From NCBI GenBank assembly GCA_030538155.1, contig JAUNUN010000002.1, positions 55,040 through 119,039 of the forward strand: 64,000 nucleotides of DNA. Direction: 5' to 3'. The notes beneath the pieces were generated by a model, which did not search any database, was not told where the DNA came from, and was given only the letters and a program-made list of their open reading frames with translations. This stretch comes from a bacterium (lineage in GTDB: Bacteria; Desulfobacterota; Desulfobulbia; Desulfobulbales; Desulfobulbaceae). The position numbers and the translations under genes were made by a program. Shown here piece by piece: positions 36,102-44,365 of the stretch; position 1 is the stretch's first letter, and each line of letters opens with the position of its first letter.

Positions 36102-36954
36102 TCTCTCCTGGCTCTACGACCTGCTGGCCCAGGCTCTGCCCCTGCCCAGCTTGCAGGCGCGCTTCATGCAGCAGGCGCTTCTGGCGCTCTTGCTGCTTGC
36201 ACCGATGACCGCCGTCATGGGTATTATTGTGGTCAACTTCCGCATGGCCTTCTATGCCGAGGCCATCAGCCACTCTGCCTTTACCGGCGTGGCCCTGGGT
36301 ATGCTGCTGGCCATCTCCCCGGATTGGACCATGCCGCTCTTCGGCCTGGCTGTGGGTTTGGGCATTACGGCGGCCCAGCGTCACAGTGATTTAGCCGGCG
36401 ATACGGTGATCGGCGTTTTCTTCTCCGCCATGATCGCCTTTGGTCTGGCCATGGTCAGCCGGGATCGCTCCCTTGCCCGCGACATGCAGCGCTTTCTCTA
36501 CGGCGATATCCTCACCATCAGCGAAAACGAAATCTGGGCCCTGTTTTTACTGCTCATCCTGGTAATGATTTTTCTTGCCTGCGCCTACAACCGCCTGCTC
36601 TATGTGGGCATCAACAGCACCCTGGCCCGCACCCATCGGGTACGGGTGCCGCCCCTGCAGTACGCCTTCTCGGGGCTGCTTGCCCTTTTGGTGATGTTTG
36701 CCGTGCAGGCCATCGGTGTTCTTCTGGTGACAGCACTTCTGGTGGTGCCGGCTGCCAGCGCCCGCAACTTCTCCCGCAGCGCAGGCGCTATGTTCTGGTG
36801 GGCCCTGCTCATCAGCATCAGTTCCGCCATACTCGGACTGATTGTTTCCGCTCAGGACTGGGCCCGCACCGCCACCGGCGCAACCATCATCCTCTTTACC
36901 TGCGCCTGGTTTGCCTGCAGCCTTTTCTTGAACCGCATGCGGCGCAACCGATAG
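36094..36954 (+). CDS. znuB: Zinc ABC transporter permease
   Basis: The 286-aa protein has about eight membrane spans of the ABC-3 (MntB/ZnuB) family: TAVMGIIVVNFRMAFYAEAISHSAFTG near 45 (the conserved SHSxxxG), GVFFSAMIAFGLAMVSRD, the cytoplasmic loop FLYGDILTISENEIW, GINSTLARTHRV, and LLVTALLVVPAASARNFSRS. It is the last gene of the zinc uptake operon and overlaps znuC by 8 bases. The following bioG gene is on the opposite strand and convergent, one base apart. Confidence 0.92.
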   Translation: MPDLSWLYDLLAQALPLPSLQARFMQQALLALLLLAPMTAVMGIIVVNFRMAFYAEAISHSAFTGVALGMLLAISPDWTMPLFGLAVGLGITAAQRHSDLAGDTVIGVFFSAMIAFGLAMVSRDRSLARDMQRFLYGDILTISENEIWALFLLLILVMIFLACAYNRLLYVGINSTLARTHRVRVPPLQYAFSGLLALLVMFAVQAIGVLLVTALLVVPAASARNFSRSAGAMFWWALLISISSAILGLIVSAQDWARTATGATIILFTCAWFACSLFLNRMRRNR

Positions 36955-36955
36955 C

Positions 36956-37657
36956 TCATATTTCTGCACCAGGCCGCAACGCGGCCAGCAATTCGCCCCA
37001 ACTTCCAAAGCTATAAAAAGGAAAATGCGGCCAGGGCATGGTTTGTGTCGTCGCCTGCCTGCCCCAGGCCCGGGCCTGGTTGCGGCCCGCGAAGATGCGA
37101 TCCCGGCCGGTGATGACATGGTGGCTGAAGATATCGAGCGCGGTCGGCGTGTGCACACTGGTCTCGTGCAAAAAGGCCAGCTCAGCCCGCAGTTCTTCCA
37201 GGCCGGCCAGGGGCAGATTTGCCAGAAAAAGCTCGGCATGGGCAGGATCATCAAACATGGCCCGGTAGAAGCTGTGCAGCTTCTCGGTATTAAAATCGGC
37301 CAGCATTTGTTCAAACTGCTCAGGCGCAAGACCAAAGCGCGCATCCACCGGCTGCAGGGTGCCGCCCAGGGCAATGACTTCGGAACAAGCGGCCCGAAGC
37401 GGCCAAGGGCAAACCTGGGCCGCCATCCACACGCCAAAAGACCAGGCAAGAAGGATCACCTCCTCATAGCTGTGCAGTTCAGCCAGTTGCGGCAGTTCCA
37501 AACGGCGGTAGGCGCTGAGCATGCACACATCCACTCCGCCTGCGGCCAAAGGGGAAAAGGGTCGTGGATCCATGCCCCAGCCGGAAAAAAACACCAAGCA
37601 AACCGGCTCCTGATGCCGGTGCAACCAGCTGCAGACAAGCCCAGCGCCATTATCCAT
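36956..37657 (-). CDS. bioG: Pimeloyl-ACP methyl ester esterase BioG (DUF452)
   Basis: The 233-aa alpha/beta hydrolase has BioG features: CLVFFSGWGMDPRPFSPL near residue 20, a middle LLAWSFGVWMAAQVCPWPL near 68 holding the nucleophile serine in SFG, ALGGTLQPVD, and a C-terminal FSHHVITGRDRIFAGRNQ with the catalytic His region. BioG demethylates pimeloyl-ACP methyl ester, freeing pimeloyl-ACP for BioF. ATG 37657 has GGAGGAG 9 bases upstream. bioF lies about 4 kb away behind the nickel genes; no other bio gene is in the window. Confidence 0.85.
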   Translation of the reverse strand: MDNGAGLVCSWLHRHQEPVCLVFFSGWGMDPRPFSPLAAGGVDVCMLSAYRRLELPQLAELHSYEEVILLAWSFGVWMAAQVCPWPLRAACSEVIALGGTLQPVDARFGLAPEQFEQMLADFNTEKLHSFYRAMFDDPAHAELFLANLPLAGLEELRAELAFLHETSVHTPTALDIFSHHVITGRDRIFAGRNQARAWGRQATTQTMPWPHFPFYSFGSWGELLAALRPGAEI

Positions 37658-37747
37658 GCCCTTCTCCTCCACCATAATATTCCTCTCTTCTCATATTCCC
37701 ACCGTATTCCATGTGTAGATGAAAGCTACAATTGAGGCAGCTTAGGC

Positions 37748-37776
37748 TTGACACCACTTGCCTGGGCCGGTACAGA
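37748..37776 (+). promoter_or_regulatory. Candidate promoter of the nickel transporter operon
   Basis: TTGACA (37748-37753) and TACAGA (37771-37776) are separated by exactly 17 bases, about 80 bases before nikK. No clear NikR box or NiCo riboswitch was recognised in the leader. Confidence 0.5.
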
Positions 37777-37857
37777 AGATGGTGTGTTATCTTTTGTTTT
37801 TTCGTGTGCATCAAGCAATCAGTATCAACTCGCAGGTTCATCTTTCAGGAGACCACC

Positions 37858-38637
37858 ATGCCCCGCATCCTTGCCCCTGTTCTGGCCGCCGGCGCCACCC
37901 TTTTCTTATTGAGCAGTACCGCCCACGCCCATTTCGGCATGGTCATCCCGAGCCGGGAGATCGTGCCGGACAAAGAGGGTGCCAATATTCGCCTCAACCT
38001 TTCCTTTTCCCACCCCATGGAGGGGAGCGGCATGGTCTTGGATAGACCCACCGCATTTTATGTGGTGATGGACGGCGAAAAAAAGGATCTGGCCCCTAGC
38101 CTGCAACCGACCACGGTTTACGACAAGCAGGCCTGGAGCGCTGACTATGCCGTCGCGCGGCCCGGGCTCTATCAGTTTGTCATGGAACCCGCTCCTTACT
38201 GGGAGCCGGCGGAAGACTGCTTCATCATCCACTACACCAAGACCTATGTCAGCGCCTTTGGTGGCGAAGAAGGCTGGGACGAGCCTCTTGGCCTGAAGAC
38301 CGAGATCGTACCCCTGAGCAGGCCCTTTGGCAACTACACAGGCAACCTGTTCCAGGGCCGGGTTCTACTGGACGGCAAGGCCGTAGCAGGCGCGCTGGTT
38401 GAAGTGGAGTATTTCAACCGGGAGCAAAACTACCAAAGCCCTGACGAGGTTTTTATCACCCAGGCAGTCAAGGCCGATGCAAACGGTGTTTTTTCCTATG
38501 CCATCCCCTTTGCGGGCTGGTGGGGATTTGCTGCCCTGAGCACCTCCACGGAAAAAATAGCGCATGAGGGCAACCCCAAGGAGGTGGAACTCGGGGCTGT
38601 GCTCTGGTCGCACTTTGTCGATCCGGTGCGGAAATAA
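37858..38637 (+). CDS. nikK: DUF4198-type nickel transport accessory protein (NikK)
   Basis: The 259-aa exported protein has a signal peptide ending STAHAHFG; the His after cleavage is the usual first metal ligand. The DUF4198 layout follows: [12 protein letters not shown], a beta-sandwich with [32 protein letters not shown] near 118, and a C-terminal Ig-like domain ([15 protein letters not shown] ... [15 protein letters not shown]). Such proteins accompany NikMLQO nickel ECF importers as periplasmic metal-binding partners. It is the first gene of the five-gene operon; GGAG precedes ATG 37858. Confidence 0.82.
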   Translation: MPRILAPVLAAGATLFLLSSTAHAHFGMVIPSREIVPDKEGANIRLNLSFSHPMEGSGMVLDRPTAFYVVMDGEKKDLAPSLQPTTVYDKQAWSADYAVARPGLYQFVMEPAPYWEPAEDCFIIHYTKTYVSAFGGEEGWDEPLGLKTEIVPLSRPFGNYTGNLFQGRVLLDGKAVAGALVEVEYFNREQNYQSPDEVFITQAVKADANGVFSYAIPFAGWWGFAALSTSTEKIAHEGNPKEVELGAVLWSHFVDPVRK

Positions 38638-38654
38638 GCGTAAGGGAGCCCTGC

Positions 38655-39263
38655 ATGCACATTGCCGAAGGGGTGTTGGCCCCGTCCATCCTGGCCCTGG
38701 GCGGAATGCTGAGCCTGGGAGGCTGCGCCCTTGGTTTGCGCAGGCTCGATGAAAGCCGCATCATGCCCGTGGCCCTACTCTCGGCTGCCTTTTTTACCGG
38801 CTCCCTGCTGCATGTACCCATTGGCCCGGTCAGTTCACACCTGCTCTTAAACGGGCTTTTAGGCGTGCTCCTAGGCTGGGCCGCCTTTCCAGCCATTGCG
38901 GTGGCGCTCATGCTTCAAGCCCTGCTCTTCCAGTACGGCGGGCTGACCACCTTGGGCGTCAATGCCTGGAACATGGCCTTACCTGCCATTCTGGCCGGAT
39001 ATTTGGCCCGGCCATGGCTCAGCACCAGCGGCTGGCCGCGTTTTCTGGCCGCCTTCTGTTGCGGCGCGCTCGGTGTGGCCGGGGCAGCCATTCTCACCGC
39101 CCTGAGCCTCAACTTTAGCGATGAAGGTTTTCTTACCGCCGCTAAAATACTCCTGCTCGCCCACGTGCCGGTGGCCCTGGTGGAAGGGCTGGTCACGGCC
39201 TCGGCGGTTTCTTTTCTGGCTCAAGTGCGGCCGGAAATGCTCCGGCAAGCATTCAACAGGTGA
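38655..39263 (+). CDS. nikM: ECF nickel transporter S component (CbiM/NikM)
   Basis: The 202-aa membrane protein has the CbiM/NikM hallmark N-terminus MHIAEGVL, where Met1 and His2 bind the metal, and HVPIGPVSSHLLLNGLLG near residue 55 with the further His ligands. Then come LQALLFQYGGLTTLGVNAWNMALPAI and LLLAHVPVALVEGLVTA. About seven spans are predicted. With NikL, NikQ and NikO it makes a group-II ECF importer. Nickel is preferred over cobalt because nikK and nikL accompany it and CbiN does not. Confidence 0.9.
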   Translation: MHIAEGVLAPSILALGGMLSLGGCALGLRRLDESRIMPVALLSAAFFTGSLLHVPIGPVSSHLLLNGLLGVLLGWAAFPAIAVALMLQALLFQYGGLTTLGVNAWNMALPAILAGYLARPWLSTSGWPRFLAAFCCGALGVAGAAILTALSLNFSDEGFLTAAKILLLAHVPVALVEGLVTASAVSFLAQVRPEMLRQAFNR

Positions 39264-39266
39264 ACC

Positions 39267-39932
39267 ATGGCACGAATTTTTGCCCTCTCTTTCCTAGTAT
39301 TCAGCCTGCTCTGCACCTCCAGCCCTGCTCTGGCCCACCGCGTCCACCTCTTTGCCTATGTGCAGCAGGGAGAAATTGTGGTGGACAGCCGTTTCAGCAG
39401 GGCAAAACCAGTGCAGCACGGAAAAATAGCAGTCTTCGAGGCCGAAAGCGGCAAACTCCTGCTGCAGGGCATTAGCGATGCCCAGGGCGCGAGCCGCTTC
39501 ACCATTCCGCCCGAACTGCTGAAAAAACCGGTTGATCTGCGCCTGGTGCTCAAGGCCGGCGAAGGTCACCAAGCTGAATGGATAGTGCCTGCTGCGGAGT
39601 TGAACCCGCAGGCAAGCCAAATACCGGCAGAAAAGCCAGCAGTACCTTCGGCAGCGGCAGAAGCGGAAACTACTGCTCCTACTCTTGCGCCTGCGGCCGC
39701 AAGCACGGTTGATACATCCACGCCCATCGCCATCAGCGCGCAGGAGCTTGAGGCCATCATCAATCGCGCGCTCGACGCACGAGTGCAGCCGCTGCAGGCC
39801 ATGCTGGCGGCAGAACAGGCCAAAGGCCCCGGACTTACTGAAATCATCGGCGGTATCGGCTGGATAATCGGTATCTTTGCCCTGATCTTTGTCTTGAAAA
39901 GCCGAAAAAAGGCGGACGAGCCCGGTGTTTAG
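39267..39932 (+). CDS. nikL: Nickel transport accessory protein (NikL-type)
   Basis: The 221-aa protein has a signal peptide (LCTSSPALAHRVHLFAYV, with a His just after the cut), a small Ig/CNA-like domain (VDSRFSRAKPVQHGKIAVFEAESGKLL ... TIPPELLKKPVDLRL), an Ala/Pro-rich linker (about 115-150), a short helix, and a C-terminal membrane span (IGGIGWIIGIFALIFVLKS) with a basic tail. This layout is that of NikL, which replaces CbiN in nickel-type ECF systems. It starts 3 bp after nikM and overlaps nikQ by 8 bases. Confidence 0.82.
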   Translation: MARIFALSFLVFSLLCTSSPALAHRVHLFAYVQQGEIVVDSRFSRAKPVQHGKIAVFEAESGKLLLQGISDAQGASRFTIPPELLKKPVDLRLVLKAGEGHQAEWIVPAAELNPQASQIPAEKPAVPSAAAEAETTAPTLAPAAASTVDTSTPIAISAQELEAIINRALDARVQPLQAMLAAEQAKGPGLTEIIGGIGWIIGIFALIFVLKSRKKADEPGV

Positions 39933-40665
39933 CGAACCCTTTGCCGCCGGTCAAACCTGGGTGCACCGGCTGGATGCACGGGTGCGCATCGGCATCGCTC
40001 TCTGCTTTTCCTGTGTGCTGGCCGCGGCAAGCTCCCAGCAACAGACTCTGTTTGGCCTTATTGCCGCCTGCCTGCTTCTTATCTCCAGCCGCCCGCCCCT
40101 GCGCCCTTTCTTGCGGCGCCTGGCTGCGGTCAATATGTTCGTGCTTTTTTTGTGGCTGACCGTGCCCTGTACCATGCCCGGCCCGGCTGCTTTCCACATC
40201 GGCCCGCTCAGTTGCAGCCAGGCGGGGCTGCACTTGGTGTGGCTGGTAAGCCTCAAGGCCAATGCCATTGCCATGCTCTTCATCGCCTGCGTGGCGAGCA
40301 TGCCGGTTGCCCGGTTCGGCCATGCCCTCTACAGCCTCAAGGTGCCGGGCAAATTTGTTTTTCTGCTGCTCTTCACCTACCGCTCCATCTTCCTTTTGGC
40401 CGATGAATGGCAGCGCCTCAACCGGGCCCTGCGGCTGCATAACTTTGTCGCCACCACCAATCTGCACAGCTACCGCACCATGGGCAGCCTCATCGGCCTG
40501 ACCCTGGTGCGCAGCCTCGACCGGGCCGGCCGCATCCACCAGGCCATGCTGCTGCGCGGTTTTAACGGCAACTTCAACTCGTTGGTCGAATTCCGCCTCA
40601 AGCGGTTGGATTACCTCTTTCTTGCGGCGGCGCTTGCGGTGCTTGCCCTCTACCTTTTCCTGTAA
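39925..40665 (+). CDS. nikQ: ECF nickel transporter T component (NikQ/CbiQ)
   Basis: The 246-aa protein has four to five spans plus the long cytoplasmic coupling helices of EcfT proteins. Features: HRLDARVRIGIALCFSCVLA at the N-terminus, LVSLKANAIAMLFIACVASMPVARFGHAL near 105, FKVPGK-like SLKVPGKFVFLLLFTYR, then RALRLHNF, and SLDRAGRIHQAMLLRGFNG near 205, where the RGFNG stretch resembles the Ala-Arg-Gly coupling motif. It connects the S component to the NikO ATPase. Confidence 0.9.
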   Translation: MFSEPFAAGQTWVHRLDARVRIGIALCFSCVLAAASSQQQTLFGLIAACLLLISSRPPLRPFLRRLAAVNMFVLFLWLTVPCTMPGPAAFHIGPLSCSQAGLHLVWLVSLKANAIAMLFIACVASMPVARFGHALYSLKVPGKFVFLLLFTYRSIFLLADEWQRLNRALRLHNFVATTNLHSYRTMGSLIGLTLVRSLDRAGRIHQAMLLRGFNGNFNSLVEFRLKRLDYLFLAAALAVLALYLFL

Positions 40666-40671
40666 ACGGCC

Positions 40672-41388
40672 ATGGCTCTTTTTGCCCTTGATCAGCTCTC
40701 CTTTAGCTACTCCAGTGGGCCGGAAATCCTCAGGAACAGCTCTTTTTCCTTTGAGCCCGCGCAGAAAATAGGATTCCACGGCGCGAACGGCTGCGGCAAG
40801 AGCACCTTTTTTCTCTTGGTCACCGGCCTACTCAAACCCACCAGCGGCCATATCCGTTTTCATGAGCGCATTCTGACAAAGGAAAAGGAGTTCCGAGCCC
40901 TGCGGCGGGAAGTGGGTCTGGTGTTGCAAAATGCCGAAGATCAACTCTTCCATGCCACGGTGCTGGAGGATGTGGCCTTTGGCCCGCTCAACCTGGGCCT
41001 TTCACCTGCCGCAGCGCGAATACGGGCAGAGGCAACGTTGGAGCGACTTGCCCTCAGCAATCTGGCCAAACGCCTGACTCACCAGCTTTCGGGAGGAGAA
41101 AAGCGGCTGATTGCGCTCGCCTCCATCCTTTCCATGCAGCCCAGGGTACTGCTTTTGGATGAGCCCACCAATGATCTGGATCTCGGCTACAAAAAAAAGC
41201 TCATGCAGATTCTGCATGAACTTGAGGCCGGCTGGATCATCATTTCACACGATTTTGATTTCCTGCGCCGGACCTGCACCGAATTTATGAGTATTGAAGG
41301 GCAGCAGCTAAGTCGCAGCAACAGCCTGCATCTGCACCAGCACGTGCATGCGCATCCTTTAGGGGATATCCCCCACGCGCACGAATAA
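40672..41388 (+). CDS. nikO: ECF nickel transporter ATPase (NikO/CbiO)
   Basis: The 238-aa ATPase has Walker A GFHGANGCGKSTFFLLVTG near residue 35, Q-loop VGLVLQNAEDQLFHATVLEDVAFGP (typical of ECF ATPases), signature LTHQLSGGEKRLIALASIL near 138, Walker B RVLLLDEPTNDLD and switch His in IIISHDFDFL. The C-terminus is His-rich (HLHQHVHAHPLGDIPHAHE), a likely metal-buffering tail. It closes the operon nikK-M-L-Q-O. Confidence 0.92.
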   Translation: MALFALDQLSFSYSSGPEILRNSSFSFEPAQKIGFHGANGCGKSTFFLLVTGLLKPTSGHIRFHERILTKEKEFRALRREVGLVLQNAEDQLFHATVLEDVAFGPLNLGLSPAAARIRAEATLERLALSNLAKRLTHQLSGGEKRLIALASILSMQPRVLLLDEPTNDLDLGYKKKLMQILHELEAGWIIISHDFDFLRRTCTEFMSIEGQQLSRSNSLHLHQHVHAHPLGDIPHAHE

Positions 41389-41412
41389 TCCCAGTTCAGA
41401 TCAAAGCCGTCT

Positions 41413-42612
41413 TTACGCGCCCTCCTCCTGCTCAGCCAGGGCCTGGGCGATGAGTTTGGGCAGGGGTGCAAGCTTTTCCCAAGTCATGGAGGCGTTCAGC
41501 GAAAGACGCAGGCGTGAGGTACCCTGCGGCACCGTGGGCGGACGGATGGCCGTGACCCAATAGCCCTGCTCTCGCACCTGTTCGGCCACGGCAACCGTAC
41601 GGGCCGCATCGCCGATCAGAACCGGCACGATATTGCTGGCACCCATGGTGCGCAGGCCTTCTTCAGCAAGGGCCCGGCGCAGGCTTTCGGCCAGAGAGGC
41701 CACATGCTGCCGCTCCGCCTGCATTGCAGGCAAACGGCCCAGCACAAAGCGCAACCACTCCACATTCACCGGCGCAAGCCCGGTGCTGAAAATCTGCGGG
41801 CGGGCGGTATTGACCAGGTAGTCGATAAGGGTACGCCGGCCCACGACAAAGGCACCGACCCCGCCGTAGGCCTTGCCGCAGGTGCCGATAAAAAGATCAA
41901 CCGCCTGTAAGACGCCCTGCTCCTCGGCAAGGCCGCGCCCGGCCGCACCGCGAATACCCACCCCGTGCGCCTCATCGAGATACAGCACTGCCCCCCACTT
42001 CTCCTTCAGCCGCACCAGTTCGGTAAGATCCGCGCAATCGCCATCCATGCTGAAGATGGATTCGCTCACCAAAAAGACCTGGCGAAAGCGATCCCGCTCG
42101 CGTGCCAGAACGCGCTCGATGGCGGCATAGTCCAGGTGCGGGTAGCGCAGCACCTTGGCCCGGCTCAGACGCATACCGTCAATCAGGCTGGCATGACAGA
42201 GCTTGTCGGCCAAAATCAAATCGTCTCTGCTGCTGAGGGCGGGCAAGAGGCCCACATTGAGATGGTAGCCGGAGTTGAACAGCAGGGCCGCCTCCTTCTG
42301 ATAAAAACCGGCCAGTTCCTCCTCAAAGAGGGCGCAAGCCGTTGTATTGCCGGTCATCAGGCGGGAGGCGGTACAGCCCAGGCCAAGGGCACCAAGCTGT
42401 TCCTCGCTCCGGCGTTCCGCGTAAAAGGCGCTGCACAGGGCGACATCCGTGGCCAGGCCCAGGTAATCGTTCCCCGCCAGGTTGAGATAGCGGCTTCCTT
42501 GCGCGACAATATCGCCGCCGGACAAATGCTCCACCGCCATCAGGCTGCGCAACTGCCCCTGGCTGCGCAGTTCGTCCAGCCTGGCAGCCAAATCCGTCAG
42601 CAAACTGTTCAT
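41413..42612 (-). CDS. bioF: 8-amino-7-oxononanoate synthase
   Basis: The 399-aa PLP enzyme condenses pimeloyl-ACP with alanine in biotin synthesis. Motifs in order: YLNLAGNDYLGLATD near residue 40, GLGCTASRLMTGNT near 78, LFNSGYHLNVGLL, LYLDEAHGVGIRGAAGRGLAE near 200, and the PLP lysine in FIGTCGKAYGGVGAFV near 240, then RPQIFSTGLAP. Its ATG overlaps the stop of the upstream ArsC-family selenoprotein gene (ATGA), so translation is coupled. bioG elsewhere in the window supplies its substrate. Confidence 0.93.
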   Translation of the reverse strand: MNSLLTDLAARLDELRSQGQLRSLMAVEHLSGGDIVAQGSRYLNLAGNDYLGLATDVALCSAFYAERRSEEQLGALGLGCTASRLMTGNTTACALFEEELAGFYQKEAALLFNSGYHLNVGLLPALSSRDDLILADKLCHASLIDGMRLSRAKVLRYPHLDYAAIERVLARERDRFRQVFLVSESIFSMDGDCADLTELVRLKEKWGAVLYLDEAHGVGIRGAAGRGLAEEQGVLQAVDLFIGTCGKAYGGVGAFVVGRRTLIDYLVNTARPQIFSTGLAPVNVEWLRFVLGRLPAMQAERQHVASLAESLRRALAEEGLRTMGASNIVPVLIGDAARTVAVAEQVREQGYWVTAIRPPTVPQGTSRLRLSLNASMTWEKLAPLPKLIAQALAEQEEGA

Positions 42613-42962
42613 ACTTTATTACCCTGCGGAAAATATTCCGCATACATGGGTTCACTCCAGCCGACCAGAAAGCGTTCGCCCAGTTGCAAAGTGGGGGCGC
42701 GCAGGGTGCCGCTGCGGCCAAGCACCTCGGCCAACACCGCCTCTTTCCCGGCCTGCTGCGGTTGCAGACGCAGCACCTTCTTACCTTTGCCGACCACAAT
42801 TTCCCCGGCATGCTGCACAAGCTGCCAGGCATCCTCAGCGCGCATAGTCTCTTTGCGCGCATCAACAGTGGTGTCAACGGTTACTCCGACCTCTTCGAGC
42901 ACAGCCTGTGCCTTGATGCAGGATGCTCAACCCTTACGCAGATAGGCCCAGTCGATACGCAT
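42609..42962 (-). CDS. ArsC-family selenoprotein (Sec12, UxxC)
   Basis: An ordinary frame starts only at 42902, but the same frame runs upstream through one TGA (42929-42927) to ATG 42962. The 117-aa product begins MRIDWAYLRKGUASCIKAQA, with U-A-S-C in the redox loop of thioredoxin-fold arsenate-reductase-like proteins. The rest (VLEEVGVTVDTTVDARKE, VGKGKKVLRLQP, LRAPTLQLGERFLVGWSEPMY) fits ArsC/Spx-like architecture, including the cis-Pro region RAPT. This matches the annotated class of ArsC family (seleno)proteins. The start has GGAG-like GGAAAACA upstream. A hairpin lies 15 bases after the UGA. The substrate is unknown. Its stop overlaps the bioF start. Confidence 0.85.
42899..42911 (-). 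promoter_or_regulatory. Candidate SECIS hairpin in the ArsC-family gene
   Basis: On the minus strand, 15 bases after the UGA, GCACA-GGC-TGTGC forms a 5-bp stem with a 3-base loop, extendable by a G-T pair. Distance from the UGA fits bacterial SECIS elements; the stem is short, so confidence is moderate. Confidence 0.45.
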
Positions 42963-43106
42963 TGTTTTCCTCCTTCAGGAACGGTAGATAGACGCAGAAA
43001 CAAGCGGCGACAAAGCGCCGCATCTTTATTCAAACACGCCACTATAGAGAAAGGGGTCGGACAATTCAAGCCGAGAGGAAGAATCCGCAGCCCCTGCAGG
43101 AGGATT

Positions 43107-43574
43107 ATGAGCAAGAAGAAGGAAACAGCAGAGCCGCAGGGGGAGCTACTCCTACGCACCATTCCCATGCCGACCGACACCAGCTTTAACGGTGATGTCT
43201 TTGGCGGCTGGATCATGTCGCAGATGGATCTGGCCGGAAGCATCCTGGCCAAGCAGACGGCCCGAACCCGTACCACCACGGTGGCGGTGGAGGGCATGCA
43301 CTTCATCCGCCCGGTACGGGTGGGAGATGTGGTGAGTTGCTATGGCCGCGTCAGCCGGATCGGCACCACCTCGCTCACCATTGTGGTGGAGGTGTGGATG
43401 CTGCCGGTACTGCCCGACCGGGACATGGCCTTCCAGGCCGCCAAGGTGACCGAGGCGGCCATCACCTATGTGTCTCTGGGTGAGAACGGCAAAAAACAGG
43501 CGATCAGTGTTAAAGCAGATGACAAAAACATTGCGGATGCTGTGCACAAAAATGTCCGGAATGACAAAATTTGA
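43107..43574 (+). CDS. Acyl-CoA thioesterase, hotdog fold (YciA/BACH type)
   Basis: The 155-aa protein has the single hotdog domain of YciA-like thioesterases: LRTIPMPTDTSFNGDVFGGWIMSQMDLAG near residue 17 (catalytic Asn/Asp and GGW), TTTVAVEGMHFIRPVRVGDVVSCYG near 62, and TSLTIVVEVWMLP. It hydrolyses acyl-CoA esters, likely of medium or broad chain length. ATG 43107 follows AGGAGG by 4 to 5 bases. The frame is open further upstream only because it shadows the selenoprotein gene on the other strand. It is divergent from that gene. Confidence 0.9.
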   Translation: MSKKKETAEPQGELLLRTIPMPTDTSFNGDVFGGWIMSQMDLAGSILAKQTARTRTTTVAVEGMHFIRPVRVGDVVSCYGRVSRIGTTSLTIVVEVWMLPVLPDRDMAFQAAKVTEAAITYVSLGENGKKQAISVKADDKNIADAVHKNVRNDKI

Positions 43575-43599
43575 CATGCAGCTTGCATTCACATAAACT
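43571..43599 (+). promoter_or_regulatory. Candidate promoter of the chaperone/usher-like locus
   Basis: TTGACA (43571-43576, overlapping the thioesterase stop) and TAAACT (43594-43599) have a 17-base spacer, about 170 bases upstream of the first subunit gene. A second TATAGT lies at 43602-43607. No regulator gene is nearby. Confidence 0.4.
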
Positions 43600-43765
43600 A
43601 GTATAGTGATGAGCAATTGGGTTAAAAAGAGGGGTAACAGAGCAATCTTGTATGCTTCTTGTCTGACTTCTCGCACCTTAAGCAAACAGGCTCGATATTT
43701 GCAAGAGGAGTATTTAGAATGAAGACAGACTGAAAAACCACACAAACACGCAACGGAGGGATATT

Positions 43766-44365
43766 ATGACAATGAAGATGAAGATGCTGGCCTGCATTCT
43801 CGGCTTGGGCTTGCTCAGCGCGCCCATGCAGGCGGCAGCGGTAGTAAATGCTGACGTAACTTGGGACATCGACTTTAAAGGCTTTCTTATTCTCAACTAT
43901 TATAGTGAACAGCACTTGGTTGTAAACGCCATGGAGGCACTCGTTGATGAAGGGAGCGGCGGCACCTGGACCATGACTTGGGGTAACTCTGCCTCTGGCG
44001 GTAACGGGCTAACAAATGACACTCTCAAGGATGCCACTTCTATCCCGTCAAACGTTACCGTTACCCTGCCCAATGCCTGGGCTTTGCGCGGACTTACAAC
44101 AAACGGGACAGCCAAGGTCAGTATTGCTTTCAAGGAAGGGACAACAACACAGGAGTTAACTAACGGAGCCTCCAAAGTGACTGCACAACACTTGAAAGTA
44201 TCTCAGGGAAGCGTGACCGATCAAGCAATCACAATCCCGGTAACCGGGCTCTTGAAATCCCAGGCCAAAATCGGCAATGTGCTTATGGATCTTGATATCT
44301 CAGGTTTAACACAGGCCGGGGTACACACTGGCGGTAAATTCACCATTACGGCTGAAGCTATTTGA
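43766..44365 (+). CDS. Secreted beta-rich structural subunit 1 of a chaperone/usher-like system
   Basis: The 199-aa protein has a signal peptide cut after APMQAAA. The mature part is Thr/Ser/Gly/Asn-rich with alternating beta strands and no cysteines: VTWDIDFKGFLILNYYSEQHL, GSGGTWTMTWGN, VTVTLPNAWALRG, KVSIAFKEG, and a C-terminal GLTQAGVHTGGKFTITAEA strand. It shares a layout and motifs (LP/FP-WxLRG, A(R/K)VSIAF, Q-LTN, DL(S/D)-AG-H-GG-F-(L/I)TAE) with the next gene. GGAGGG lies 8 bases before the start. It is probably the major pilin-like subunit. I do not recognise a named family. Confidence 0.65.
   Translation: MTMKMKMLACILGLGLLSAPMQAAAVVNADVTWDIDFKGFLILNYYSEQHLVVNAMEALVDEGSGGTWTMTWGNSASGGNGLTNDTLKDATSIPSNVTVTLPNAWALRGLTTNGTAKVSIAFKEGTTTQELTNGASKVTAQHLKVSQGSVTDQAITIPVTGLLKSQAKIGNVLMDLDISGLTQAGVHTGGKFTITAEAI

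Noticed and set aside
42684..43106. Long upstream extension of the thioesterase frame
   Set aside because: It runs antisense over the ArsC-family selenoprotein gene. The AGGAGG site and family start both point to ATG 43107.
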